Shown here one piece after another: positions 52,740 through 62,101 of a stretch of DNA of 64,000 nt. The notes beneath the pieces are model-generated. The model saw nothing but the letters and a program-made list of their open reading frames with translations, was not told the DNA's origin and did no database searches. Where the stretch lies: positions 62,001 to 126,000 of the forward strand of contig CAXBLY010000001.1 of NCBI GenBank assembly GCA_963976865.1, given 5' to 3'. Origin of the DNA: UBA1858 sp963976865. GTDB lineage: Bacteria > Pseudomonadota > Gammaproteobacteria > UBA4575. Made by a program: the position numbers and the translations under genes. The first letter of the stretch is position 1, and each line of letters starts with the position of its first letter.

Positions 52740-54380
52740 TCAGATTTCTTTCAAATAGCGAAGCAACCCGGAAGTGATCGGGTAACGCCGATCTTTTCCA
52801 AAGGCCCTTCTGGTAATTTTAATACCTGGTGGCGCTTGCCGGCGCTTGTACTCGTTTTGAAAAACCATTTTTATGATTCGCGCTACTACTTCTTTGTCGA
52901 ACCCTTGCGAAATAATCTCATCACGGCTTTTATCCTGTTCAATAAACATTTCGAGTACAGTGTCAAGCACATCATAAGGCGGCAGGCTATCCTCATCTTT
53001 TTGATCAGGGGCCAACTCCGCACTTGGCGGCCTGTCTATAATTCTGCTGGGAATTACCTTTGCCAGGGAGTTTCTATAGCGTGATAGTTTATAAACCAGT
53101 GTTTTCGGCACATCTTTTAGAGGCGCAAACCCCCCTGCCATGTCACCATACAAAGTTGCATAACCTACCGCCATTTCACTTTTATTTCCTGTTGAAATGA
53201 CCATTTGACCAAATTTATTAGACAGAGACATCAGCAACACACCTCTTATGCGCGCCTGTATATTTTCTTCAGTCGTATCTTTTTGTGTTGACTCGAATAG
53301 AGACTGCAAGGAATTCTCAAATGCATTGACCAGACTATCAATTTCAATGACAGAGTAACTTACCCCAAGATTTGCAGCCAATTGCCTGGCATCTTCCAGG
53401 CTCATATCAGATGTATATTTTGACGGCATCATTACCGCATGAACTCTGTCAGCACCCAGAGCGTCCACCGCTAACACAAGTACTAGTGCAGAATCAATTC
53501 CTCCTGAAAGACCGATTAAACCGCCATTAAATCCATTCTTTTCGACGTACTCACTTAAACCGTAAACCAGTACATTATAAATAGACTCAATAGAACTTTT
53601 TACAGGACGAATCGGCGCCTTTGAAATGATATCCTGACTATCCTGACAAAACTCAATCAGATACGTGCCTGTTTCACACTCATCTGTTCTGAACAGAATA
53701 TTTTGAGCTCGATCCATTGCAAATGAACCGCCATCAAATACAAGTTCATCCTGTCCACCCACCTGATTTACATAAACCACCGGCAAATCATTTTCTTCTA
53801 CACGCATAGCCACCTGAGATTCCCGCTGGCTCTGTTTGCCGACATGGTAAGGGCTTGCATTTATATTAATAATCACTTGCGCTCCCGCATCCCTGCTTAA
53901 GCGCACAGGCTCTTCAGTCCAGATATCCTCACACACAGTGATACCAACCGCGACATCTTTAATATTAAACACACAAGCCTGGCTACCAGAAGAAAAATAT
54001 CTCTTCTCATCAAAAACGTTATAATTTGGAAGCGCAATTTTGTAGTAATTGCCAATGATCTTGCGGTCCTGAATCACTATGGCGGCATTGAATAACTCAC
54101 CATCATCTTCCCTGGGCAGGCCAAGAATCACTGAAACACCAACAGTCTCCTCCTGTATCTTCGCCAGTGCCAGTTTAATTCTTTTTAATACGTTGGACCT
54201 GAACAGTAAGTCTTCAGGCGGGTAACCAATCAGCGCAAGCTCGGTGAATACAATACAGTCCGCTTTTAACTGGTCTTTTGCATGCTTGATACTGCTTATG
54301 ATTAAGTCGCCATTGCCTTCAATATCACCCACCAGAAAATTGAGCTGATTGATAACGATCTTTAGATTTGAATGAGACAA
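52740..54380 (-). CDS. nadE: Glutamine-dependent NAD+ synthetase
   Basis: The 546-residue enzyme amidates NaAD to NAD. It has an N-terminal nitrilase-type glutaminase domain with the active cysteine in VGITVCEDIWTEEP, and a C-terminal ATP-dependent synthetase with LSGGIDSALVLVLAVDALG and STGNKSEMAVGYATLYGDMAGGF. The start is TTG at 54380, with GGAG 5 nt upstream. It is divergent from pilS. Confidence 0.96.
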   Translation of the reverse strand: MSHSNLKIVINQLNFLVGDIEGNGDLIISSIKHAKDQLKADCIVFTELALIGYPPEDLLFRSNVLKRIKLALAKIQEETVGVSVILGLPREDDGELFNAAIVIQDRKIIGNYYKIALPNYNVFDEKRYFSSGSQACVFNIKDVAVGITVCEDIWTEEPVRLSRDAGAQVIININASPYHVGKQSQRESQVAMRVEENDLPVVYVNQVGGQDELVFDGGSFAMDRAQNILFRTDECETGTYLIEFCQDSQDIISKAPIRPVKSSIESIYNVLVYGLSEYVEKNGFNGGLIGLSGGIDSALVLVLAVDALGADRVHAVMMPSKYTSDMSLEDARQLAANLGVSYSVIEIDSLVNAFENSLQSLFESTQKDTTEENIQARIRGVLLMSLSNKFGQMVISTGNKSEMAVGYATLYGDMAGGFAPLKDVPKTLVYKLSRYRNSLAKVIPSRIIDRPPSAELAPDQKDEDSLPPYDVLDTVLEMFIEQDKSRDEIISQGFDKEVVARIIKMVFQNEYKRRQAPPGIKITRRAFGKDRRYPITSGLLRYLKEI

Positions 54381-54482
54381 AAAAACTCCATTTATATATG
54401 ACGGCTTACTTAAACTATAGTAAATGCTATACCCGTAAAACCTTGCTAAGATAGCAGACTGTTTATCACACCCGCAGGCTCC

Positions 54483-56111
54483 ATGACTACTTCGAGCTCA
54501 AAATATCAGCATACACGTCGCAAGGACGACCATAAAGAATCACTCCAGTCCCGATCCTTACAGCTGCTTAACCTCTACCGATTAATTATTGCAAGCTTGC
54601 TGTTCAGTATTAATTTTATCGCGATTAGCTTCATTGGTCGTATAGAACCTACCCAGGCTTTTTTCTTTTTAAGTACATTTTACCTTATCTATTCAGTTGC
54701 CGCCTTCATTGTTAGCAGCAATAAATTATTAACCCTCAGCACCCAAGTTCATATTAATGTTCTTTTAGACGTAATTGCTATCTCTCTTTTTACATTAAAT
54801 GCGGGAGGCGTTGACAGTGGCTGGGGAACATTAATACTGGCACCTATTGCCGGAGCCTCTCTATTGCTGCCAGGCCAAACTGCTTTATTGTTTGCTTCAT
54901 ATGGAACTGTTGGACTGATATTACAGGAGCTATATGGCGACTTTACAGGCATCATAAGCAGTACTTCATACACCCAGTCCGGTTTGCTGGGTGTAGCATT
55001 ATTCACGACTGCCTTTCTTGCGATCTCACTCGCCAGGCGAGTTTCTGAAAGTAAAGAGCTCGCCGAAAAACGCGGGATTGACCTTGCCAATCTCTCGCAG
55101 CTGAATAACCATCTTATCAATCGCATAGAATCAGGAATTATTGTCGTTGACGATGATAATTCGATCAGGTTAATGAACCGCGCTGCTGTCACTTTACTGG
55201 GATTAAAGCCAGACACTCGCAATATAAAACTAGAAGACACCTCAGCAGATCTAGTCACTATTCACACAGCATGGCGCAATAAAAAATCACATTCACACGA
55301 TAGTAAATTTCACGAGGTACCACGACATAATTTATCTCCGCTTCAGGCCCGCATTACAAAAGTAGGATCTCGCACAGAAGACAAAGGCTCTGTGATATAT
55401 CTAACAGACACATCTGATTTAAATCGACACATTCAGGAAAGCAAGTTGGCCTCTCTAGGCAGGTTAACAGCCAGCATTGCACACGAAATCCGCAATCCGC
55501 TAGGTGCAATAAGTCATGCAGCTCAGCTTCTGGATGAATCCGAACGCTTATCATCTGATGATAGACGACTGGCCAATATTATTCACGACCAGACACAAAG
55601 ATTAAACAAAATCATCGAAAGTGTATTAAGGTTATCTCGAAAGGATAGTGCGTCAGTTGAACAGATTCTCCTTAAGCCCTGGATAGAGAAGTTTGTTGTT
55701 GAATTCAATGAATTCAATCAGCATCGATCAGCCAGGTTTAATTTAATTTTTACTCCTGAGAATATCGACGTATACACCGACAGTAGCCATCTGCACCAGG
55801 TGCTATGGAACTTGTGTACAAATGCAGTTAAATACGCAGCAAATGATGATAATAATTTTGCTATCACCCTTTCTGCTTATACCAGCAAGGTCAATAACGT
55901 TAATTATTTAGATGTTATCGATACTGGTCCTGGTATAAAATCTGCAGAACAGGAAAAACTGTTTGAGCCTTTCTACACAACAAGTTCTACAGGAACTGGA
56001 CTGGGGCTATATATCTCAAGGGAATTATGTCTCAGCTATGGCGGAGATTTAACATATTGCACCACAGACGATGGCGGTAGCTGTTTTCGCATACGCTTTG
56101 CAAATAAATAA
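54483..56111 (+). CDS. pilS: Sensor histidine kinase PilS
   Basis: The 542-residue membrane kinase senses pilin levels and activates PilR. It has about six N-terminal membrane helices (about 32-185), a PAS-like segment (GIIVVDDDNSIRLMNRAAVTLLG), the phosphorylated His334 (SIAHEIRNPLGAISHAAQLL), and a HATPase domain (TGPGIKSAEQEKLFEPFYTTSSTGTGLGLYIS). It is 17 bp before pilR, and pilA lies just downstream, so identity is strong. Confidence 0.93.
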   Translation: MTTSSSKYQHTRRKDDHKESLQSRSLQLLNLYRLIIASLLFSINFIAISFIGRIEPTQAFFFLSTFYLIYSVAAFIVSSNKLLTLSTQVHINVLLDVIAISLFTLNAGGVDSGWGTLILAPIAGASLLLPGQTALLFASYGTVGLILQELYGDFTGIISSTSYTQSGLLGVALFTTAFLAISLARRVSESKELAEKRGIDLANLSQLNNHLINRIESGIIVVDDDNSIRLMNRAAVTLLGLKPDTRNIKLEDTSADLVTIHTAWRNKKSHSHDSKFHEVPRHNLSPLQARITKVGSRTEDKGSVIYLTDTSDLNRHIQESKLASLGRLTASIAHEIRNPLGAISHAAQLLDESERLSSDDRRLANIIHDQTQRLNKIIESVLRLSRKDSASVEQILLKPWIEKFVVEFNEFNQHRSARFNLIFTPENIDVYTDSSHLHQVLWNLCTNAVKYAANDDNNFAITLSAYTSKVNNVNYLDVIDTGPGIKSAEQEKLFEPFYTTSSTGTGLGLYISRELCLSYGGDLTYCTTDDGGSCFRIRFANK

Positions 56112-56128
56112 TCGCAAATTAAATAACT

Positions 56129-57496
56129 ATGGTTAAGCATATTTTAATTGTTGACGACGAACCTGATATAAGAGAGTTATTGGAAATAACCCTTAGCAGG
56201 ATGCAACTGGAACCAACCGCCGTTGCGAATGTAAAAGATGCCAAATCTGTTTTATCCAGCCAGCCAGTCGACTTGTGTTTAACAGATATGAAATTGCCGG
56301 ATGGTGATGGCATCGAATTAGTCTCTCACATTCAAAATGAATACCCAAATATCCCAGTCGCCGTCATTACTGCATTTGGCAGTATGGATACCGCTATTCG
56401 AGCATTAAAAGCGGGCGCATTTGATTTTGTGTCCAAGCCTATCGATTTAAAAGCGCTGCGAAAACTGGTATCGGGCGCTCTGATGCTTTCACACAAAAAC
56501 GGAGATGAATCTTCAGCTCATGAAACCCGATTAATTGGAAGTTCTAGTGAACTACAAAAACTGAATACCACCATACACAAGCTAGCGAGAAGCCAGGCAC
56601 CTGTCTATATTCGTGGCGAGTCGGGCGTAGGGAAAGAACTGGTTGCCCGGGAAATTCATTTGCAGGGGCCCAGAAAAGATCAACCATTCATTCCAGTAAA
56701 CTGTGGCGCCATTCCCACAGAATTAATGGAAAGCGAATTTTTTGGCCATCTAAAAGGAAGTTTCACAGGAGCTACTGGCGACAAACAGGGTTTGTTTGAA
56801 GCTGCTCAGGGAGGCACTCTCTTTCTTGATGAAGTGGCAGAGTTGCCCTTGCATATGCAGGTTAAATTATTACGCGCCATACAGGAACGTGCGATCAAAC
56901 CTATTGGAAGGCAAGAAGAGATCAAGCTGGATGTACGCATCCTGAGTGCCACGCATAAAGATCTGGCACTGGAAGTAGAACAGGGCACCTTCAGACAGGA
57001 TCTATTTTATCGTATCAACGTAATAGAACTGCCGGTGCCAGCACTTCGCGACAGAACTGATGATATCGCGCCATTAACCACATATATTTTAAATAAAGTA
57101 GCAGAAAACTATCAGCTTGAAAATTTGCAGATAGATAATGCAGCCATCGCTAAATTATCGAACTATTCATTTCCAGGCAACATTAGAGAGCTAGAGAACA
57201 TACTGGAACGCGCCGCCACCCTTTGTGACAATGAAAAGATCACAGCAGACGATATACAGCTGCCAACTGAAGCTTCTTTATCGCCTAATTCAGACAACAG
57301 CACGATACACGATGAAGAGAAATCAAACATTTCTCTGGATCAGGACCAGCTGGAAGAGTATCTGGAAGAAAAGGAAAAAAAAGCCATTACAGCAGCGCTG
57401 GAAAAAACTCGCTGGAACAAAACTGCTGCTGCAAAATTACTGGGTATTTCATTCAGACAACTAAGGTATCGCCTGAAAAAACTTGATCTGGAGTGA
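56129..57496 (+). CDS. pilR: Sigma-54-dependent response regulator PilR
   Basis: The 455-residue activator has a receiver domain with Asp53 (LTDMKLPDGDG), an AAA+ domain (GESGVGKELVAREIH, KGSFTGATGDKQG in place of GAFTGA, LDEVAELP), and a Fis-type HTH (NKTAAAKLLGISFRQLRYRLKKLDL). It turns on pilA from a sigma-54 promoter. The Ser in GSFTGA is a tolerated change. It is co-transcribed with pilS. Confidence 0.94.
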   Translation: MVKHILIVDDEPDIRELLEITLSRMQLEPTAVANVKDAKSVLSSQPVDLCLTDMKLPDGDGIELVSHIQNEYPNIPVAVITAFGSMDTAIRALKAGAFDFVSKPIDLKALRKLVSGALMLSHKNGDESSAHETRLIGSSSELQKLNTTIHKLARSQAPVYIRGESGVGKELVAREIHLQGPRKDQPFIPVNCGAIPTELMESEFFGHLKGSFTGATGDKQGLFEAAQGGTLFLDEVAELPLHMQVKLLRAIQERAIKPIGRQEEIKLDVRILSATHKDLALEVEQGTFRQDLFYRINVIELPVPALRDRTDDIAPLTTYILNKVAENYQLENLQIDNAAIAKLSNYSFPGNIRELENILERAATLCDNEKITADDIQLPTEASLSPNSDNSTIHDEEKSNISLDQDQLEEYLEEKEKKAITAALEKTRWNKTAAAKLLGISFRQLRYRLKKLDLE

Positions 57497-57518
57497 CAAC
57501 TTCTGTCACATGTTGTCA
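57494..57518. promoter_or_regulatory. Dyad with TGTC motifs, possible PilR binding site (or pilR terminator)
   Basis: TGACAAC (57494-57500) and GTTGTCA (57512-57518) are a perfect inverted repeat, and a third TGTCA lies inside the spacer. PilR of Pseudomonas binds tandem sites with TGTC. It is about 110-130 bp upstream of the predicted sigma-54 promoter, a usual enhancer distance. It also overlaps the pilR stop and precedes ATTTT, so a terminator is an alternative. Confidence 0.45.
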
Positions 57519-57565
57519 ATTTTAACCACATAAAGCTGTATCCCGACCTTTTATCAACTTTATTG

Positions 57566-57595
57566 AACAATACTTGCTTTCAATAAGGTATTGTT
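57566..57595. repeat. 8-bp inverted repeat in the pilA upstream region
   Basis: AACAATAC (57566-57573) and GTATTGTT (57588-57595) are perfect arms separated by 14 bp. They lie between the TGTC dyad and the promoter. A regulator or bending site is possible; nothing in the sequence names it. Confidence 0.45.
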
Positions 57596-57626
57596 TCGCA
57601 TGGATTAATTCAAGCATCAAGCCAAT

Positions 57627-57642
57627 TGGCACGATAACTGAA
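57627..57642 (+). promoter_or_regulatory. Putative sigma-54 promoter of pilA
   Basis: TGGCACG (57627-57633) is followed by ATAACTGAA. The GG-N10-GC rule of sigma-54 promoters is met except that the -12 reads GA, so it is an imperfect site. The predicted start near 57654 leaves a leader of about 116 nt. A 7-bp hairpin, AGATTGA/TCAATCT (57657-57673), sits at its 5' end. The rest of this leader is unexplained. Confidence 0.5.
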
Positions 57643-57769
57643 TAAATCTTAGCTCAAGATTGAACATCAATCTGCCAGTTTCCGGAGTTCAGGGTAATCC
57701 AAAGAGCGCAGGGAAGCGTACGGTATGAAAAACGTAATTTAACTAAATACTCGTCATGAGGAGTTTTAA

Positions 57770-58219
57770 ATGAAAAAAGTACAACAAGGTTTTACTCTGA
57801 TCGAATTAATGATCGTGGTAGCAATTATCGGTATTCTTGCTGCAGTAGCATTGCCTGCATATCAGGACTACACAATTCGCGCTAGAATGGCTGAGCCACT
57901 AGGCTTTATCGCTCAAATGAAAACATCAGTATCTGAATGCCTTCTTAGCACTGGCTCCGTTTCACGCTGTAACACTGCAACTCTAGCTGGAATTGATCCA
58001 ACAGCTATCGCGCTTGGATCGTCGTATGTTTCAGCTGTAACAGTAAGTGGACAATCAGTAATTTCACTAACTCCAGCTTGGGGAAGGCTTGGAACTACTA
58101 GCGCGTCTGGCAATCTCGTCTTTACACCAAATACCGCTAATTTAACTGGTGGTGTCTCTTGGGCATGTACTGTAGGAAGCCCAACTGCAAATAAATACGT
58201 ACCTGCTGAGTGTAGATAA
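57770..58219 (+). CDS. pilA: Type IV major pilin PilA
   Basis: A 149-residue type IVa prepilin. The leader MKKVQQG is cut by PilD before FTLIELMIVVAIIGILAAVALPAY, with Glu12 (mature Glu5). The globular part has four cysteines: 57, 67, 132 and 148; Cys132/Cys148 would make the C-terminal D-loop. GAGGAG at 57758-57763 is a good ribosome binding site. pilS and pilR are immediately upstream, and a strong terminator follows. Confidence 0.97.
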   Translation: MKKVQQGFTLIELMIVVAIIGILAAVALPAYQDYTIRARMAEPLGFIAQMKTSVSECLLSTGSVSRCNTATLAGIDPTAIALGSSYVSAVTVSGQSVISLTPAWGRLGTTSASGNLVFTPNTANLTGGVSWACTVGSPTANKYVPAECR

Positions 58220-58260
58220 TTACAGTATCAATAAATCTTCACAACTTAATTCATGTAGCC

Positions 58261-58297
58261 AAAAGGCGTAGCTAATTACTACGCCTTTTTCTTTTTC
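58261..58297 (+). terminator. Rho-independent terminator of pilA
   Basis: AAAAGGCGTAG (58261-58271) pairs with CTACGCCTTTT (58279-58289) around CTAATTA, followed by TTCTTTTT. It is 42 bp after the pilA stop, and separates pilA from the next gene. Confidence 0.92.
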
Positions 58298-58317
58298 ATC
58301 GTCTATGTAATTATGCA

Positions 58318-60270
58318 ATGCATTTTTCAATAAAGAATACCCCCCTAATCATTGCGGTCATATCAGTTTTAACATTCATAATATACCTTCCTTCAATACA
58401 TGGCGATTTCATTCACGATGATCGCCCCAATCTAGTTTTCAATGATAGAGTTCAGATTGACACACTCACTATTGATTCATTAAAAAATGCAGCAACTTCA
58501 TCAAGTGCGGGTACACTACTGCGACCTATTAGCATGGGTTCTTTTGCTTTAAATTATTACTTCTTTGGCGATAGTCCTTTATCCTTCAAAATATCCAACG
58601 TCATATTACACATTCTTACTGGCATTTTAGTCTTTTTAGTCATCCATCAGATTCAATCGATATTGAACAATAATAAAGATGTATGTTCAACGTATTGGTT
58701 TGCTGTTGTTGTCTCAGTTCTTTGGTTAGTTCACCCACTGCACGTCAGCACTGTTGCATACGTAGTACAAAGGATGGCTATCTTATCTACATTTTTTAGC
58801 TTATTAGCAATGCTTTTCTATATTGTTGGCAGAACAAAAATAATCAGTAACACAAATTCTGGTTGGCTTTATTTTACCTTATGTATTTTTTCAATTTTAT
58901 TAGGCATTTACTCTAAAGAAAACGCAGTTCTAACACCAATATTTATTCTACTTATTGAAGCGATTATTTTCTATCCTCAAACGAGCTCAGAGACCTATAA
59001 AAAACTATCAAAATTTTCAATCACTATCTTTGCCACATTAGTTACGATATTATTATTGATATATCGAAATGATATAAGCACTTATCTATCGAATTGGTAC
59101 TACACAACACGCGAGTTCAACATAAGCGAAAGACTCTATACTCAAGCCAGAGTTATTATTTACTATATCAAATGGCTAGTACTGCCTAATATCCAAGAAC
59201 TCGGCCTATTTCATGACGACATCCCATTATCACAGTCGCTCATTTCTCCAATAACAACTTTACTAAGCATTATAACTATTGGAGTTCTCCTGTTAGTAAG
59301 CCTGATGATTAGAAGGACCATGCCTCTTTTATCTCTAGGGATAGGTTGGTTTTTTATTGGTCATATATTAGAGTCAACCATCATCCCACTAGAAATGATC
59401 TACGAACATAGAAATTATTTACCATCAATTGGCTTGATCTTTGCCGTCACTAGCTTATTTAGCAGTATATTAAGCAATCAAAGCAAACTTAAACATTACA
59501 CCTCCTACATTGCAATTATTGTAGTCGCTATTTTTAGCTTAATTACTTCTTTCCGCACGAACCAGTGGTCGGACTCTACAAATTTTTCTTACTTTGAAGT
59601 TCAGCACCACCCTAAATCGCTTAGAGCCAATCATTCTCTAGGCATGGAATATAAAAGCATGGTTGCAGCTGGATATCTCAAATATAAAGATGAAGCTTAC
59701 ATGTATCTAGAAAAAGCATCAGAGCTAGGGAATAAAAGACTTTATTCGGAAGCAGCCTTAATAGCATTAGCTGAAAGCTTAAATGAGCCCGCCAAGCCTG
59801 AGTGGATTGATAGAATGATAATTAAATTATCCACTCCAGTACCGCGGATAGACGATGTAGAGTTACTCAAAACAATTACCTCTTGCACTAACCATGCGTG
59901 TATATTACCAACGGATGCTGCCGAACTATTATTCAATGCGCTTGAGTCCAATCCAAAACTGATATTAAACAAATCGACTCATGCCAAATACCATTCAGCG
60001 AGAGCAAATTTTATTCTTCAGCATGGCATTGATACTGAAGAGGCAGAATATCACCTCAAAGCAGCTATTAACCTCGACCCCAATGTAATTCAGTATTATG
60101 TTGATTATGTAAATTTACTGCTAGCACTGAAGCAGCCTAAAGCAGCTCTAACTTATGTCAATCAAGCCAAAGAAAAAAACAGAATACTTGAAAATATCCA
60201 ACTACTTACTGAGTTGGAGAAAGTTGTCAACTCAAAAATTAACAATTACTCAAAAATCCAATTCCAATAA
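58318..60270 (+). CDS. GT-C-like membrane protein with C-terminal TPR repeats, possible pilin glycosyltransferase
   Basis: The 650-residue protein has about ten hydrophobic helices over the first 400 residues and a DxD-like luminal motif (FIHDDRPN near 32). It resembles TMTC-type O-mannosyl transferase-like and other GT-C proteins (PIHGD.IHDD; YKENAVLTPIFILL). The last part (about 480-640) is soluble with TPR-like helices (EEAEYHLKAAINLDP, LALKQPKAALTYVNQAKE). It starts 21 bp after the pilA terminator. Some pilin glycosyltransferases lie next to pilA, so a role in pilin modification is inferred from position. The DNA is AT-rich, and the ATG lacks a clear ribosome binding site. Confidence 0.75.
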   Translation: MHFSIKNTPLIIAVISVLTFIIYLPSIHGDFIHDDRPNLVFNDRVQIDTLTIDSLKNAATSSSAGTLLRPISMGSFALNYYFFGDSPLSFKISNVILHILTGILVFLVIHQIQSILNNNKDVCSTYWFAVVVSVLWLVHPLHVSTVAYVVQRMAILSTFFSLLAMLFYIVGRTKIISNTNSGWLYFTLCIFSILLGIYSKENAVLTPIFILLIEAIIFYPQTSSETYKKLSKFSITIFATLVTILLLIYRNDISTYLSNWYYTTREFNISERLYTQARVIIYYIKWLVLPNIQELGLFHDDIPLSQSLISPITTLLSIITIGVLLLVSLMIRRTMPLLSLGIGWFFIGHILESTIIPLEMIYEHRNYLPSIGLIFAVTSLFSSILSNQSKLKHYTSYIAIIVVAIFSLITSFRTNQWSDSTNFSYFEVQHHPKSLRANHSLGMEYKSMVAAGYLKYKDEAYMYLEKASELGNKRLYSEAALIALAESLNEPAKPEWIDRMIIKLSTPVPRIDDVELLKTITSCTNHACILPTDAAELLFNALESNPKLILNKSTHAKYHSARANFILQHGIDTEEAEYHLKAAINLDPNVIQYYVDYVNLLLALKQPKAALTYVNQAKEKNRILENIQLLTELEKVVNSKINNYSKIQFQ

Positions 60271-60334
60271 AAAACTGATAAATTTTTAAATAAATTATAC
60301 TATCAACCTTTGATCCAACTATATATTTAAAACA

Positions 60335-61210
60335 ATGACATCGGACTTTTCAATCGTTATTCCTGCCAAAAATGAAGGCGAAAATTTAGAGAAGCTACTC
60401 CCTAAACTTCGCACTATTTATCCAGACATACAAATCATTATAGTAGATGATGGATCAACAGATAATACAAAAAAAGTAGCCATAAGATATACATCCAATG
60501 TAATCACTCATCCATATAGCATGGGTAATGGCGCTGCAATTAAGTCTGGTGCTAGAGCAAGTACTACAAAATATATAATTTTCATGGATGCTGATGGACA
60601 GCACGACCCAATTTACATACAAGAACTAATAGATAAAATCAATACTGGATACGACATGGTGGTGGGCGCTAGGACGTTAAAATCTCAGGCGAATATATTC
60701 AGAAGTATTGGCAATAGAACTTACAACTACATTGCAACAAAAGTTACAGGTCACAAAATCGAGGACTTAACCTCAGGCTTCAGAGTAGTACATAAGGATC
60801 TATTCAACAGATTTCTTTATTTGCTGCCAAATGGGTTCTCTTATCCTACAACAATTACAATGGCGTTCTTTAGAAGTGGGTTTTCTGTTTCTTATTTACC
60901 CATTGTAGCTCACAAGCGCGTTGGCAAAAGTCATATAAACATACTCAGAGATGGTCTAAGATTTTTTGTTATCATCATAAAGATAGCGTCATTATACTCA
61001 CCGCTAAAAGTATTCACACCCGTTGCATTATTTACAACTTTCCTGGGTTTGATTAATTACGCATACACTTACATATCAGCCGAGAGATTTACAAATATGA
61101 GCACGCTGCTACTAATAGTCTCGATCCTTATCTTTATGCTTGGATTACTTGCCGAACAAATCACCGTTCTAACTTACGCCGCTAGTGAACGAAGAAAAAC
61201 TGACGCATAA
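60335..61210 (+). CDS. Family 2 glycosyltransferase (polyprenyl-phosphate type)
   Basis: The 291-residue enzyme has a GT2 domain: SIVIPAKNEGENLEKLL, IIVDDGSTDNT, MDADGQHDP, GFRVVHK. Two membrane helices close the C-terminus (about 225-280). This layout is that of dolichyl/undecaprenyl phosphate mannosyl or glucosyl transferases, which load a lipid carrier. Donor sugar cannot be determined. It is probably transcribed with the next gene (12 bp gap). Confidence 0.9.
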   Translation: MTSDFSIVIPAKNEGENLEKLLPKLRTIYPDIQIIIVDDGSTDNTKKVAIRYTSNVITHPYSMGNGAAIKSGARASTTKYIIFMDADGQHDPIYIQELIDKINTGYDMVVGARTLKSQANIFRSIGNRTYNYIATKVTGHKIEDLTSGFRVVHKDLFNRFLYLLPNGFSYPTTITMAFFRSGFSVSYLPIVAHKRVGKSHINILRDGLRFFVIIIKIASLYSPLKVFTPVALFTTFLGLINYAYTYISAERFTNMSTLLLIVSILIFMLGLLAEQITVLTYAASERRKTDA

Positions 61211-61222
61211 TACCAACACAAC

Positions 61223-62089
61223 ATGTACAGAAATATAAAAAAAATTATATTCTCAGTTGTTTTATGCATTTATATCTTGCTAATACTCAAGCATCAAACC
61301 CAACTTATTGCTGCGGCAACGAATTACTATTACACTATAATTCTGGCGACTTTATTATCTATAATAGGTATAACCATACAAGCAATAAACTACATTCAAA
61401 TCCTCAACAGAAAGCAGCTATTACAAACTTTGCCAACCATTAGAATATGGTCAATTTCAAATCTCACCAATTACATCGCCCCATTTCAACCAGGCTTGCT
61501 AGTTCGCGCAAAATATTTTAAGCACTTAGGTATCGATTACATTGATTCGTCTATGGCTGTTATCAAGCAGATTCATTATAATTTCTGGGTGGCTATAGGC
61601 TTGATTTCATTAACGTTACCTTCCGACAATTCAACCTTCATTTTCTGCAAATATTTTCTAGCTGGAATATTTTTCATCTGGCTATTCTTGTTAGCACCAT
61701 TAAAAAATATTATTGGTAAAATAACAAATCATCGATTCAGTTTTTTTATAAATAATTTTTTCAGCAAACCCACACTTTTGCAGGCGGGACTATGCACTCT
61801 CCACTACTTTGTGGTTAGCTATTTATTTTATTTCATACTCACAGAATTTGGTCTTGAGGTTTCATTCAACGATACAGTGCTACTTTCAACAGCACTAGTT
61901 TTATCCTCGCTCGTATCTATCACACCCAACAATTTAGGAGTACAGGAAATAATTATTGGGTTATTTGTTCATGCTGCAAGCGCAGCTAATTTCGAATACA
62001 TCACACTTCCATTTATCGTTCGACTGTCTCATATAATCGCATGCACAATAATTCTATCACTCACTCATAAGAGGCAACACTCAAACTAA
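61223..62089 (+). CDS. Flippase-like membrane protein (LPG synthase TM/UPF0104 family)
   Basis: A 288-residue protein with about eight membrane helices, matching the lysylphosphatidylglycerol synthase TM-region (YbhN/AglD-like) fold. Motifs: YIAPFQPGLLVRAKYFKHLGIDY and SITPNNLGVQEIIIGLF. Such proteins flip lipid-linked sugars or modify lipids. Together with the GT2 gene upstream it suggests a lipid-linked glycan step. The DNA is AT-rich. Confidence 0.8.
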   Translation: MYRNIKKIIFSVVLCIYILLILKHQTQLIAAATNYYYTIILATLLSIIGITIQAINYIQILNRKQLLQTLPTIRIWSISNLTNYIAPFQPGLLVRAKYFKHLGIDYIDSSMAVIKQIHYNFWVAIGLISLTLPSDNSTFIFCKYFLAGIFFIWLFLLAPLKNIIGKITNHRFSFFINNFFSKPTLLQAGLCTLHYFVVSYLFYFILTEFGLEVSFNDTVLLSTALVLSSLVSITPNNLGVQEIIIGLFVHAASAANFEYITLPFIVRLSHIIACTIILSLTHKRQHSN

Positions 62090-62101
62090 AGCACCTTTAA
62101 A

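Noticed and set aside
57654..57769. Possible c-di-GMP or other riboswitch in the pilA leader
   Set aside because: I compared it with the known GEMM-I pattern and did not find the required tetraloop receptor and conserved core; only a 5' hairpin is supported.
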